Positions 10,029 through 23,300 of a stretch of DNA of 64,000 nucleotides are shown here, one piece after another; within the stretch, counting starts at the first letter, position 1, and each line of letters begins with the position of its first letter. The notes under the pieces are model-generated. The model ran no database searches, had not been told where the DNA came from, and was given only the letters and a program-made list of their open reading frames with translations. The translations under genes were made by a program, and so were the position numbers. This DNA is from Zelopaecilomyces penicillatus (taxonomy: Eukaryota; Ascomycota; Sordariomycetes; Hypocreales; Pseudodiploosporaceae): contig VCCP01000003.1 of assembly GCA_005765155.1 (NCBI GenBank), positions 3,658,001 through 3,722,000 on the forward strand. The letters are read 5' to 3'.

Positions 10029-12398
10029 TTAGATAGAACGAACACCGTAGTGGTCGGTCACACCGAGCGGTTCGGTAGGAGCCTGCCTCCGTCCCACCCC
10101 TCCGGCCAGCTGCCTCATCAATGGTTCAATGCCTCCCATGCCGCTCGTGTCATTGCTCTTGTGTGCCTCATTAGCCCAAAGCTCAAAGTCGTCGTCATTG
10201 TTTGCAAGCCCAGTCACAAGCCTGCCTTGCGATCTGCTAGCTCGCTTTGAGAGTCGATTTCGATGAGCGTTGCGGCCAATGCGCTCGACTTCTTCAGCAA
10301 CGTCATCTTCAGATGCACAGTCGCGTATGCTGTTGGCATCATCAGAGCGCGCCTTCTTCACCGTATCATGCATATCATCGAGCACGGGAACAATGGCACG
10401 CAACCAGACGTCACCATTGCGCTCAAGCCGGCGCACGCGGCGCTCCATGTCACGCATGCGGTGTTCACGATAAGCCTCATACAATCTTAAAATATCCTTG
10501 TCAGTTTCGTTTCCTCTGATACACTCGTAAGTCATACTGCCGAGAGCCATCTGCTGGATCTTTGAGCGGGCTGCTGCAGTAGCCTCTCGTCTCTTGCGAT
10601 CTTGCTCTCGGCTGGCACTCCACTCGCGACGTCGAGTAAGTGCGGTCCGGTCGATAATGCTGTGTTGTTGTGGTGGGGACCCGCTGGCTGAGGTCGGCGG
10701 TGTTGGATTGCCGTTGTCTCGCATGTTGCATAGGGGTATGGCCATTTCCTTTTCTGGAGCTTTTGATAGCTCCTCAGCCAGCCCGGGTTCAGACTGCTGA
10801 AGGGGCTGTTCCTGGACAGAGGGAGAAGGCTCAACATCCACAACAACCATAATGGGGCACAGCTTCGGCTCTGCCGGTGAGTTTGGCGGCTTGGCAGCTG
10901 CTTGTTTAATGGTGCTGTCGCTTGACTGTTGTGCCGGCATGAATGGCCGTGGAGGAGCAGGCTTGAGCGCATTGTGCCCTTCAAACGTTTCTCCCTCATG
11001 GCTATGGCCTTGACCATATAGCTTTGCGTTCCTTAGTGCTTCCAAGTCCCTTCTCTTCCTCTCGCGAACCTTCTCGCGTCGATTTTGAGTCGACATGGGC
11101 GTTGAAGGCCGGTCATCTTCCATAGGAGATAAAACGGGGCTTTCTGGTACTACTTTGGTTTTGTAGCCTCCATTGGAAAAGTCTGAAATATGGCTGGTCC
11201 GCTCATTGAAATGGCCTTGATGAGACGACGACCTGTACATATCCATAGGCCCGGATTCGCGATTCACCTCCCGCTCATTCTTCGCATAGGTGTGATGGGG
11301 AAGCATAGTTCCACGGAGATAGTCCCCCCGCGGGGGAGATAAGGCAGGCTGATCGTCTCCGTACAGAGAGATTAAACCATCGATGGAAACAGGGTGGGCT
11401 GATCTGCGGCTCGTCGCCATGCTAGAGCCTCGAATCGGGTATGCAGACCTGTGGAATTCTTTGGGAGATTGCTTTCCAGAAGACTTCTCCCACTCTTTTG
11501 TAGTATTCCACGAGCCTGTCCTGTGATTTGCCAAAGGAGAACCAGAACGAATTGGTCGAGTGCCAATGTGATTGTGATTGGATGATTGACTATCTTGCCG
11601 ACGCGGCGGCATGTTTGAAAGTCTCGAGTCGCGCAGATTTGGCAAAGGTGGTAGTGGTGGAAAAGAAGGATATACCGGAGGACTGGAGCGATGTGTCGGC
11701 GTAGCCAGCGTAGAGTCCGCTGTCGTAGGCCTCATCACAGTGACAACGCCGTTTTCATTAGTAAAGGTGCGCGCGAAGCCCTTTGTCGATTTAGTTCCTC
11801 GATCAGTCCCTTTGCTTCTACCCTCATCACTGTCCTTGCTCGGAAAAACAGGATACTGTGACTTTGGCGCCTCTGCAAAAGGGGAGGCCTCGAGAGGGAT
11901 TGAAATGGCAATGTGTCGATGGCCGCCAATTGTCGTGCCAGAGACCGCTGAATCCGGCAGCTGAATCTGCTTTGGAGCTCTGGTGACCGATTTGCTCCTG
12001 CTCTTGCCAACCTTCTTCAGTTTGGACCATTTGCCGGCGTTGTCCTGGCCATTGTTTGAGTACGGAATGGACATGAAATTGTCCGGGGGCGGCTCGTGAG
12101 TCTTGAGGAACTCGATTAGAGAGGTGACCTCATTCTGTTGACGGCGGGCGCGCATCGTGTCGCCAAGCATCAGCTCATCGTCGTCAATCTCCGCCCCAAA
12201 GTCAGAAAAATCTTGATCGTCCGACGTGGAATTGGAAGCCGTCTTGGGACGATCCATAAGCTCCCTTAATGTTGGTGGCTCGTCGGACTCGGTACTGTCG
12301 CGAAAGAAGAAGACTGGATTGGAAGCGAGGGGTGACGGAGGGGGACCGTCGGCGGCCCAGGGAATGAAAGCCGGACCGGCAGTGGCGTACTGAACCAT
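10029..12398 (-). CDS. Large disordered protein of unknown function
   Basis: Single-exon gene, 789 residues, with no domain I recognise. The first 100 residues include an acidic DFGAEIDDDELMLGDT stretch and a VTSLIEFLKTHEPPPDNF segment that looks structured. The centre is Ser/Pro-rich and disordered, with PSFPPLPPLP-like runs. A REKVRERKRRDLEALRNAK segment and a later Arg/Glu-rich region (around KDILRLYEAYREHRMRDMERRVRRLERNGDVW, positions about 640-680) look like charged helices or short coiled coils. The composition suggests a scaffold or regulator rather than an enzyme. The open frame is long and intact, which supports a real gene. An intron-free model from the ATG at 12398 is used, with no evidence for another start. 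Confidence 0.75.
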   Translation of the reverse strand: MVQYATAGPAFIPWAADGPPPSPLASNPVFFFRDSTESDEPPTLRELMDRPKTASNSTSDDQDFSDFGAEIDDDELMLGDTMRARRQQNEVTSLIEFLKTHEPPPDNFMSIPYSNNGQDNAGKWSKLKKVGKSRSKSVTRAPKQIQLPDSAVSGTTIGGHRHIAISIPLEASPFAEAPKSQYPVFPSKDSDEGRSKGTDRGTKSTKGFARTFTNENGVVTVMRPTTADSTLATPTHRSSPPVYPSFPPLPPLPNLRDSRLSNMPPRRQDSQSSNHNHIGTRPIRSGSPLANHRTGSWNTTKEWEKSSGKQSPKEFHRSAYPIRGSSMATSRRSAHPVSIDGLISLYGDDQPALSPPRGDYLRGTMLPHHTYAKNEREVNRESGPMDMYRSSSHQGHFNERTSHISDFSNGGYKTKVVPESPVLSPMEDDRPSTPMSTQNRREKVRERKRRDLEALRNAKLYGQGHSHEGETFEGHNALKPAPPRPFMPAQQSSDSTIKQAAAKPPNSPAEPKLCPIMVVVDVEPSPSVQEQPLQQSEPGLAEELSKAPEKEMAIPLCNMRDNGNPTPPTSASGSPPQQHSIIDRTALTRRREWSASREQDRKRREATAAARSKIQQMALGSMTYECIRGNETDKDILRLYEAYREHRMRDMERRVRRLERNGDVWLRAIVPVLDDMHDTVKKARSDDANSIRDCASEDDVAEEVERIGRNAHRNRLSKRASRSQGRLVTGLANNDDDFELWANEAHKSNDTSGMGGIEPLMRQLAGGVGRRQAPTEPLGVTDHYGVRSI

Positions 12399-14598
12399 GG
12401 ATGCGACTTGTATTTCGCTGGGCGACAGCTAGCGATTTCTTAGTCTATGGATGGTGGGCCCCCAATAACAATAGCAACTCGCGTGCATGCAACTTAAGAC
12501 AAGTTAGTTTCCCCCCAATGATCCAGGCAGTGGACTCCCTGCCATAGACAAAGGCTACATACGTTTTGTTGCTGTTGACGATATCCCTATGAATGGGATC
12601 TCTTTGTACAGCACAAGACACGCATATGCATGTTCTGCCGCAATGTTGATGGGCGTATGTATGTTTCAGCAGCGACAACGCTCGAGCTCTGTGCAGGTAT
12701 AATCGGGTGCAAAAATGTACTGTACACGATGACCAACAAGAAAGAAAAAGAAAGCAAGGGAGAGTAACGATTGGGAAAAAGAAAATAAAAAGAGATGATG
12801 GTGTCACGCGAGGTGTGGTTGATATTTGGTTGAGTGAGTGTGTGTGTGAGCGAGCGCCTTTTGTCGTAAAATACCAGAGCCAGGGCAAAAGGAAGAAAAA
12901 AAAGAGAACAGAGACACAAAATCTAGCCGTTACAACGGAGAAGAGAGAAATCGAAGCAGTCTACAGAAGGCCGAGCAGAATGCTACCCCAAAGGATATAT
13001 AACAAGAATTGCGGAAAGGGGATGCACCGCATGCTACATAGATCTGCAGTTGGAAGGACTGCCTTGGGGTGGCCACCCTTGCAGACAATCCGCCGGCAGA
13101 GACGCTCATGCCGGGCTGGAAGATCCCATCTCGACAACTAAAGATTCAACCATCTGGGCGCCACATGCTGACTGGGTGCGATGTAATGGCCTGAAACGGG
13201 GCCGTCGCAGTCCTGGAAAAATGACCGGCTCAGCAAAATGTCTGCAGTGGACTGAAAGAAACGCCAGTGGATTCTGCTGGCTTTGGGGCGTCGTGGGGGA
13301 GAGGGGACCCCTGCTCTCTCGGTGATGAGGGTCCTCTGGCGAATGAGGCATGGAGTTTAGGTGTATTATCTGTACGGAGTACGCGGCGTCTGTACATGGC
13401 ATAGTCGTCGTGCATACCTTTCCTTGTAGTATACCTATCAACTACAATTTTGCTTGTTGAGACGCCATTTTATGCCACTAGCAAAACTAGAAGCTCCGGG
13501 GCGTTGTCTCTTTCTTTGTTGTCCTCCCGCACCACCTGTGCTCGTTGGGGGACAACAACGGAGGAAGGGCGACAATTGACGGTCGCCAACAAACTCTCCC
13601 CGCGCTGTACGTCTTGGTGGCTGAAGAGGGCACGATCCGATCTATCTCTCGCTTCCTGAGAATGGGGCATCGAAGCAAGACCCTCCCCCATGATGTTGAT
13701 TCTGAGAAGAAGCAAACAATTGGAAAGCTAGTGCTTGTCGGTGATCCTAGCCATCGGACCTCATCACATTGAATCGCATCCTATCCCAGCTGTGGCCATG
13801 ACAAACAGGGAGTTGGGTAAGCAGTATAATACCCGTCCAAGTAAGTCGGTGGGGACCACGGAGCGGACAGGCCAGGCACAGGCATTGCTTAGTCCCAAGG
13901 CAGCCTAGTCTGATGGATTCTCCCGCAGTACAGAGTCATGCAGTCCGTCTGAGCCAGGCTAGGGACCCAAGACGTCTTTGGCCGTGTCCAGTCTCTGCCT
14001 CATTCCAGTGATTCCCCTGATACTATTGGTGGGATGACGACAAGGGTCACTGGGGATCCCAGCAGGCTTCACGGAGGTCCAGCTGAATCCGGCGGCCTTG
14101 ATGTTGTGCGTGCTGTTCAGCAGTGTAGCCTTTGGTGTGCTCTGCTCTGCCGTGTACACATTCTGTGCTCGTCTGACCTGCTCGACGCCTTCTTGGGCTC
14201 TATTCATATCCCTGGGACCACCAATGCAATGTGCTGCATGTGCTCTCTGCTCCCTGCAGTAGCATGTTCGTTGAAATTTGGATGCTGCTTGTAGGCGTTC
14301 TCAAGCTGCAGTAGTGAAATGAATAAACGGGACCTGCATGATATGACGAGATGAGAATTGCGTATGAATGAGTTGTGCACCGCCCGCCCTGCCTAAGGTA
14401 AGATGGACCTGCACACACATTATACTGCTGTCGCAGGGATTCTTGGCAGCGGAGCCATCCAGCACCCACCCTTGGGCCGAGAAAAGGGACAGGCGACATT
14501 TGACACATTAGCGGTGATTTATCAACAGTCTACAGAGTAAGTGTATAGGAGAACCGCGGAACATGCTATGAAGGAGAAGCGAGGGAAAGAGGGCCACT

Positions 14599-14621
14599 TA
14601 CCTACCTATCTAAGGTAGGTA
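14599..14621. repeat. Short hairpin, TACCTACCT / AGGTAGGTA
   Basis: Perfect 9-bp inverted repeat with a 5-base spacer (ATCTA). Fragments of the same TAGGTAGGTA unit recur elsewhere in intergenic DNA of the window, for example at 60120-60136 and near 61487. Function unknown. Confidence 0.8.
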
Positions 14622-15411
14622 GGCATCTTAGCGAACGAAAAAAAAAGTGAGGCAGGAGAAGGTCTAGGGCGAACCATGTCGTGGAAGTTTCGACTACAGT
14701 GCCGCCTGCTGTTAGCACCGCGTACTAACGTTACGTACTACTATGGTAGGTAGTACTCTTAAGATGAATACTGATTAGTAGTATTGTACTGCTTTGCCCA
14801 GGTATGGACTGGAGGTGGACCCAACCCCAGCCAGAGGCGCACAAACAGGAAGGAGCGTCTAGGAGCAGAGAACACTGGCAAGCTGGCAAAGCGGGTATCC
14901 GTAATATAATCCTGGGTTCCACCGTGCTTGCCGATCTGGCGCGGATCCACCAGTTCCCGACCTGGACATGGGAAGGAGCACTCAATCAACCAACCACGCC
15001 GCCGGGCTCTCCAGTGCTGGCCGCTGCTGCTGCTGCCGCCGCTGCTACTTTCTCGCGCCAACGCAGGAACAAATGGAACAAATGATGGGGCAAGAACGCC
15101 AAGCACAATGTCCAGCGCAGGTCCAGCGCAGGTCCCTTCCAGCACAGGCTTCTAATACGGGTTCCAGCACCAATGTGACCTGAGGTAGCGTTGGAATGTG
15201 CTGAATATTATTACACTGCAGGTGAGTCGTGCATTCTCACTTCACTTCACTTACGTGCCTACCTTAGTACTTACTCCTACTGTAGTATTGTTTCCTATCA
15301 GTAGTAGCCGTGCGTCAGCTCTTGTGATGGACGGCTATCTGCTGCCCTGCCCTCCAATTACTTTTACTACTTATTAACCACTTGGCGCCTCCCAGCATCT
15401 ATCCGCCTCGC

Positions 15412-15433
15412 GTTGGCGTTGGCGTTGGCGTTG
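15412..15433. repeat. GTTGGC hexamer repeat
   Basis: Three and a half copies of GTTGGC in intergenic DNA. No link with a gene is apparent. Confidence 0.8.
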
Positions 15434-17349
15434 AGCCTTCACATGTGCGGTGGCAGATTGACCATTCCATCCATGTCATACTGACTTCATTCAACTACAA
15501 GACAACTTACAAGACACTGTCATCGCTTTCATCTCTTCGCTGTATCTACAACTAGACAAACTCCGCACAAGCGCCCAGCCAAAAGCAATTACCCAACTAC
15601 CGCGTCAGTGCTCAGATCTGTTAATCTATTTGGGAAATGCGCCCCGTCAGTCAAAAGACGCCACATTCACGCACAGAGGAAAACCGGTAGTACAGTTTGA
15701 ATAGGAGGATTGGATGATGATATATTTACCAAAGTATGCAAGTATCTGCCTCATCATACCTCTCCAACATTATCTAGACCGAAACCTCATCTGCATCCTG
15801 CCACACGGCAGCGACGCCACGTCCCCAACCAGCATTGTCCATGTTGTGTGTGTCTGTTGGGGAGGCTTGGACGGCGAATGCATTACAGCAATACAATTCG
15901 CAGCCACAATATATCCCGGTACCTGGCTGACGATTGATTACTCCGCGCTTGACGTCCCGATCCCATCATTCTTCAGCATCCATTAAATCGCTCTCTCTCT
16001 CTGTCTTTCTCTATTCCAATTTCAGCCATCTCCACCACCCCAGTCCACCAAACCCCTCCACACAAACAGACCAGGGCTCCAGCAAGTGGCGAATCATGTG
16101 TGGACGACACCTATGGAGTGCAGCTATAGTCAGAAGTATTACAAGGACGGACCGTCGTGCAGCATCGAAACCCTGTAACGCCAACCAAGTGAGCGTTCAA
16201 TCTCCGGCTGCTACTACTACGTAGTACAACGTGCTTCTATTATCCTGTTCTTGTCAAACCCTGACCGGTGCTGAAGGGAGGGGGGTAGCCCGCGTATTGG
16301 ATGCGTTGTTTGGAAGCTTGTTCGCCGTTGGGTGGCACATGATACCTAGAGGCCGTTGGTTCTGCACCATAGCACGTGCGATTTGGCTGGCTATTCACAT
16401 GCAGCAAACATGAACGGGCTAGAAAAGCGATCTTGGTAGGTTTTCCAGCTGAGAGAGCCTTTTCAATGACAAGAGTCAGTGCTCCTATCAATTGACCAAT
16501 TGGCCCCCAATTTCCCCTTCTCATCAAGCGACTGTGCCCCAGTCGATAAACGGAGACCCCAGGATTGTCTCACACTGAGACCATCCTAGAAGGCTTGGCT
16601 TGAGACAGGGGGATTCCGCTCGGCTTCTGGAATCTGGAAGGGGCAACGACAAAGCTTGGGCCGGTGTGGAATTGTATTGTATGTAGTTGTAGGTGAGTGA
16701 GCAGCTGTTTGCCTTAACCTTTTGGAATGTTTCTCCGTTCGCCAGTTTACTGCAAAGACATACGGTGATGCCGAAGCGGCAACGCTGCTCATGTGTTTTG
16801 TTCCGGGGGACTAGATATTGTATCGTGGCTTGTCACATCAGACATATCGGTTCCAACGCTTTATCCGAGGAAACGTCACAGGGTAGGCTGATTGCCTTGC
16901 CTGCCTGCTGCGGCTTCCTCAGGCATTTCGACCCAAACTTGGATGGTCGTGGGAACGGTTCCGGCCGCTACGATGCTCCTATGCCAACATTTACCGACAA
17001 TCTATCTTACAGCCCCTATGTTCTCCGTCCTAATTGATGCGACGGGTTTCGAATCTCCTAGCACTTTTATAAATCCCCATTTGGAGCCGGAGAGGGACAA
17101 AGTGTACACGCCATGAGCAATCGGCGTTCGCCTAGATACCCATCTCCAGCTCCGCCACCAGTACCGTTGCCGAGTGGTCCCATTTCCATGTCTCCAAACG
17201 CGGGGATGCTAGACCCGTCATGCCGGGATTGCAAAAGTCGGAAGCTATTCCAACGCTGCTTACAAACGAATGCACCATCTATATACCCATCCACATGCAA
17301 ATTAGATATAAATTAAAACAAATAAATTAGAATAGTGGCATTGTCTTCT

Positions 17350-20300
17350 TCATCGTCGCTTAGTGATGAATGGATTAGGTGGCTTCTTCTTCTTCATTGG
17401 TCTTGGAGGTTGATTTGCATTGATCTGTGAATACAGCGTGGTCAGCTTCTTGATTTATAGCATTCTCATACGGCGTTCGACGACAAATCCTACCTTGTTC
17501 GGTTCTGTTGCGTTCTTAGGCAACGTAGACGACGCCATCGATGGATTTGGTGCACTCATTGGTGCAGTTACATTGAGATTTGCTGGTAGTCGCTCTGGAG
17601 GTATCATGCCTAGTGTCGACAAAGCAGCGGGATCTGTTGGTGGTTTCATTGGTTTTGGTTTCTGGCCGAACTTGCTCATTAGTCCTGGCCGATGCTTGTC
17701 GCTCGCAATCTATCATATAGTTAGAACAAGACTTGGTCATCTTCAACTGTGGCCTTAGTAGCTAGGTTTCAACACACCCTCTTTACTCCAGGCTGGTTCA
17801 GATCCGAACCATCCAATGCCCGCTTCTTTGCTTCAACGGTTTGAGGCTTGTGGCTAGCTGTGTGTATTACAGGCGGGCCATCTGATCTTGGAACTACAGG
17901 GTCAGAACCGACGGAAGCGTCTAGCCCAGGAATGCTATTCTGATCGGACAGCTTCTGTGACGTCTGTGCAATAGCCCTAGATGGGAGTTGCTGTTGCTGT
18001 TGCTGCTGCTGCTTCAATGCATGTGAAGGTGCATCACCGCGGGGTGACGGATGTGAAGATTCAGAGAATCCTCCTGATATTGGTGCTCGAGGTGGTGGTA
18101 TGTACGCATTCGCTTTAGCTATCTCCAAAGGTCCGCGAAGCATGGATATGATGTCACCTTTGGTATAACGGTCTCGGGCTTGCGCATCCAAGATGAGTTT
18201 GCGCCAAAACTCTCCCTGTACCAGGGCTCTAGAGTCACCTAGGACCCACAAGGACGACTTTGCTCGTGTCAAACCGACATTCATACGTCGAATATCCGTC
18301 ATGAAACCAATACCGCCGGTTGCACTGGCTCGCACGCAGGAGAAGATAATAATATCGCACTCCCGACCCTGAAATGCATCCGTCGTATTGAACTCAATGA
18401 TATCTGTAATGTTTTCTCCGTATCGCGCCTGGAAACGACGCCGTAGCTCAAAGAGCTGAGCTTTGTATGGTGTGATGATGCCAATTTTCCTCGTCAAATC
18501 ACAATCCTGATTTTCTCTCTTAAATCTGTCATACATCTCCATTGCGACATCGAGTTCCCTGGTGTTGATGAGGGATTGTCCTTTGCGTCCCTTCTCCTGC
18601 ACACCTTGAACGTCAAAGAAGCGGTAAGGACCAAAGAGCGTATTTTTATGCCAAGACGCCTGGCGAAGTTGAAGCATGTCTTGGCCATCTTGCAACTGGG
18701 ATTCGTAGAATTCCTTGCTGGGGAATAGACTAATTTCTGGGTGCATACGATATTGCATGTCCAGAAGGTGAACCGACTTTGGATGATTCTGTTGCATACG
18801 GACAAACAAGCTCTGGTCGTAACCGAAACGTGCGGCTGACTGGGACAGAACTGTAGGGGGTAGCTGTTTCGGATCTCCGACCAGAATACACTTACAGCAA
18901 CCATATTTGAGCGGAATCAAAGCGCTAAGTTCCACACACTGAGCAGCCTCGTCGATGATGACGGTTTCAAACTCCACATCCAGGTTACGGAACATCTCAT
19001 GTCCACTGCCACTTAGCGTAGCGCAAAGCACATGTGCTGAGTTCAAAATCTCCTGTTGAACCTGCCGACGGCGCATCTCCATTTCACGGGCAATCGAGTT
19101 GCCGCTATCTTTGTTTGCGTCGATTTGCTTACCGATTTGCAACTGTTTTCGTTTGAGTTCATCAAACTGCCTAGAGAGCGTGCTGCTCATAACAGGATCA
19201 TCAAGACCGCGCGACTGCTCCAAGCGAGGCCTTAATTCTGCCAACTCTTCTTTGATCTTGGCGGCTTCTTCGTGCAGCTTGTCCCTGTCAGCTTTGGCCT
19301 TGTCCCTTGTGTTGTCGCCTTCTAGCCGTGCTCTGACGAGTTCATCAAGTGTAACGTCTTTGACTGCAGCATTAATTGCGTCGCTTCTTCCCAATCGAAG
19401 GACATTGATCTTTCGAGTTTTGCCGCCAACTGTTGTAATACCAGCTTTCAAACGTAGCACGAGCTCGTCAACAGCTGCGTTACTGGGGGCGCAGACAAGG
19501 AGCTTTTTAGGTCGCTGTTGGTTGGCAGCATTTTGAGGGGGGCCAAGAGGCCGCAACGGAACGCCAACCGGGACGCCGTTGCCGAGTGCTTGTGAAAGCT
19601 GCTCGGAGAGCAAGGCGCCAACCATGGCCACAATTGTCTTTGTTTTACCAGTTCCGGGAGGTCTATTCTCATGTCAGCTCCATTTACACTTGTTACTCTG
19701 TATAAGTGAAGGCACTTACCCCTGAATTAAAGTAAATCCGTCATTTTCCTGAGCACCAAGTACAGCAAGGGCCTGACCGCGATTCAACGTCCAATTTCCC
19801 ATGTAGTTGGATACACGCTCATCGCTATAGCGAATAATGGGCGATGGCTCAGCCTTCAAAATTTCGTCCATGAGGTCGTAGTACTGTAAGCTTTCCAGGG
19901 CAGCGTATTCTCTCTCAATGGTTGCCATATTCGTAATTTTGACACCATAAACACTGACTCCTGGCGTCAGGGCAGGTGAAAGGGGGTTGCTTCGAGAGGC
20001 TACACGGTACGTAATTTCGACAGTATCTTTCTTGTAAGTGAGTCGATGCACTCGGGCCAAACAGTGCCGGGCGGCTGAGTCCACAAGGGGATTTTCCGCC
20101 TCAGACACCAGGAGAATATCTCCTTCATAAACACCACGATCTCGGTTTTGAGCAATGGGCATAGTGAATGTCACTTCCAGGTAGCTGTCAACACTTGCAC
20201 GACTGACAATCTTCATGCCAAAAGACTGGGCTGTTATCTCGTCTTTGGATGTAACGAATGAGCGCCATGCTTCAGAAGCGAGCAAAGGAAAGAAAGTCTC

Positions 20301-23300
20301 CTGGTACAACCTGGGATTGGCATACTTGGTTGCAACTTCAGAAGCTGCTGGACCATTTGGTGGATCATTTCCACCGTGGAAAATATCCCACGCGAGAACG
20401 GTGTTATGAAGTCTATCCATGGGAGGAATAAGGCGTGCTCGCATCTCCTTGACCGAACGCTGCTGCCTTACCTTCTTTACAGGCCCACGCATTTTGTCAC
20501 GCAATGCCTGCCGACGACGCTTCTCAGCCTCGTCCATGGTCTTCTGGCCACCAGTACTGAGAGCTGCCAACTGATTATCGGCGTCCGAGTCATCGCCCTC
20601 AGCATCGGATTCCTCGTCAGAACTATTTACCATAATCTCACTTCTGGAATGGTCCTTGCCAATTAAGCCAAGGCCATGCAGACCTGAGCCTTCACCAGCC
20701 ACCGTCTCTCCACGGATCTGCTTTGCACGAGCAATCGCTTCGGCATCCCGCTTGGCCTTCTCGGCCTTTTCTCTTTGCCGACTCTCTTTCAGGGCTGAAA
20801 TAGCCTTCAGATCAGGGCCTTTAGCCTTGGCTGCTTTGAGATTGCGTGCGTCGATCTGTTTTAGCAGCGGGTTTTCAACTGACTTGCTAAATTCAAACAC
20901 ATCGTCTTTGTTGGTTCTTTTAGGTAAATTAGCGCTTGAAACTGTAGTAGAACTGCTGGAGGAAGGCGTTGTAGTTCCGGACTGGGACCAGGCTGTAAGT
21001 CTACTCTGTTTCTTAGATGAATCCCTTGATCTTTCAGTTGGATGACTGGCCGTCTGTGTGGCTAGACCAAGCTGGTAGACTTGGACATCCTCATCACTCT
21101 GGCCAAGCTCTTGGAGGAGCTCAGCTCGTTGTTGATCTGTGAGATTGGTTGACCGCAAGTATTTTCCCGGTGTACTAGTTGGCAAGCAGGCATCGGTGAT
21201 AAACTTACGAGATCCGGCATTAATCTCGAGATTGTTCTCACGAAGTCGCTTCAAGATCTTACAGAGAACACGGACGGTGACATCCACTAGCCAGCGATCT
21301 TTCAGCCGTATCATATTCTCCATGCCACCGAAGTTATCCTTTGCGGGCCCAAGAATCTTGACCATCACCTCCTTCTCGCTTCTGCCTAATGCAGTTGCTG
21401 AAGAAAGCAATCCATCTTCGGCAATAAGCGCTTCAGCTAATTCCATAATCTCTCGACAAAACTCCGTCATTACACTATTGGGAATATAAAAAGACCAGTG
21501 CTCAATACGTGCGCAAGCCTTGGAAACGAAGCGCCATTGTTCATTCCACCAGCGCAAAACCGTGGCAACTGATTTGGAATCCAAAGTTCTTACTCGCAGA
21601 ACACCAGCAGACGGATCCGCAAGACCTCGAAGCACATCTCGGCTCATATTCAGAATAGGCCTGATAGGGCCCCAGGGATATGGTCGCTTTAGAATACGCT
21701 CCAGTGACCAGACCATAGATGCCAAGGTCTGGTCAGGGTGAAGTTGCGACATTTGTTCCAGTGCCCCACTGCGAGAAAGTTCCCCAGTCCAGCTCTTGAG
21801 CACTTCAGCCGAGGCCTCCGCTAGATCGGAAACATCGTGAACTGATAGACCAGTGGTTATCTGGAATGGCAAGCGGTCGGAATACAGATGATTTAACTCA
21901 ATGGGGTCAAGTTCGGATACACGACCGAAGATCCTTGCTAGAACATCTGCTGTTGCATTGAGCGAATCATTAAACGCCTTGCTCGTGCTGTCAAGTTGAC
22001 TATCACTCTTTCGAAGCCTGATTTGCTCAATAGATACGAGTGGAGCAAGGGAAATAAGAACATCCTTTGCAAATGTGACCTGATCGGAAGATGCGTCAAA
22101 CATCTCCACGACAGCCTCCCAAAACGTCTTCGAGTCCCTTGTTATGGTTGACTGAATCTGTTGCTTCTCTTGAATAGCGTGGTACTCTTCACAAAGGAGT
22201 TTCATGTCCAACTTCATCGCCGCTAACACGACTTCTTTAGCCGCATCAGCGACCTTGAAAGTTGTCCACCCTTCAGCAGTTTTACCAGCGCTGCCCGCTT
22301 TCATGTTCGTCAGCATAATGCCTTTGTGTTTGACGACCAAGTTAGAGGCTGCATTGGCATAGAGGTGCGTAGTGCCTGTAGCCAGTTTCAACTCTGGGTC
22401 CAAGAACGACTTCATAGTAAAAGTCAGGGCATCAAAACCTGCACGAACACAGGCAGCCTGACCCGGCTCGCCAACGCTCGAGTCCTTTGCAAGCGTCTCA
22501 AAGAGCGTGTGCATTAGAACTTCGCAGGCATCATATCTTCGATCCCGTCCCAAGGACTCTAGCCACGGCTGAATCCATGACGTAGGGAATGGCACGAGCT
22601 GTGCGCTTGAATCCAGGCCGCCCCAGCAGTCTTCCAGGGATTGGCTCAGAAGCGCTTTGTAGACGGGGCTACCAAATAACAGGTCGGCTATGACATTTGG
22701 TCGTGCATCACCGATTACATCCCAGAAGGCCTTTGGCGACTTCTTGAGCAGGCCTGTAAGTACTCGAATATTGACCACGAGGACGCCTTCAGATCGGCAG
22801 AATTGGATGTGGCGGAATAAGAGGTCATACACGTTGAGACTACCCGATCTGACCTCCAAGCTGCGTAACCGGCTGCGGATAATATCATCGTTAAGAGCAC
22901 GGAGAATATCCTCAAAGCCTTCCCAAAAGCGCTCAATCTCGATATAGATATCAGCTGTAGGTTTTGAAAGATCTCGTTTGTTGATGTCATCAATGGCACT
23001 GATAAGGCCACCGCTAATGGCCCAGTCAAACTGTTCTTCAGTCATGGACCCGCTGTCGATATTCTTCCAATTGCCCCGAGCCCATTTCCGCCGGTCATCA
23101 TTTTTTTGGTCAAAGAGAAAATAGGCCATTCCGGGAAGAGGATCTTTGGTTCCCAGCTTTAAATAGGTCTTCCCCTGAAGGCGCATGAATACAAAGTGGA
23201 AGACGGCTCGTTGTTCGGCGTCGGATAAGTATGGAACACAACAGAGTGCCTCATATACTGCAATATGTACTGCTGTTAAGCGGTCCCCGAATTCCGACTT

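Larger units (their letters stand above)
12399..17349. other. 5-kb gene-poor block
   Basis: No open frame here has a recognisable domain, convincing splice structure or sustained coding character. Visible features are purine-rich DNA just upstream of the disordered-protein gene (about 12700-12950), one TACGGAGTA nonamer (13373-13381), a 9-bp-stem hairpin (14599-14621) and a short GTTGGC hexamer repeat (15412-15433). A CT-rich, leader-like stretch around 15480-16080 is followed by no coding region I can support. A non-coding RNA cannot be excluded. Confidence 0.5.

Noticed and set aside
12445..12888. 147-codon minus-strand frame upstream of the disordered-protein gene
   Set aside because: Composed of CT-rich promoter sequence read as Leu/Phe/Ser/Cys. 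No conserved motif.
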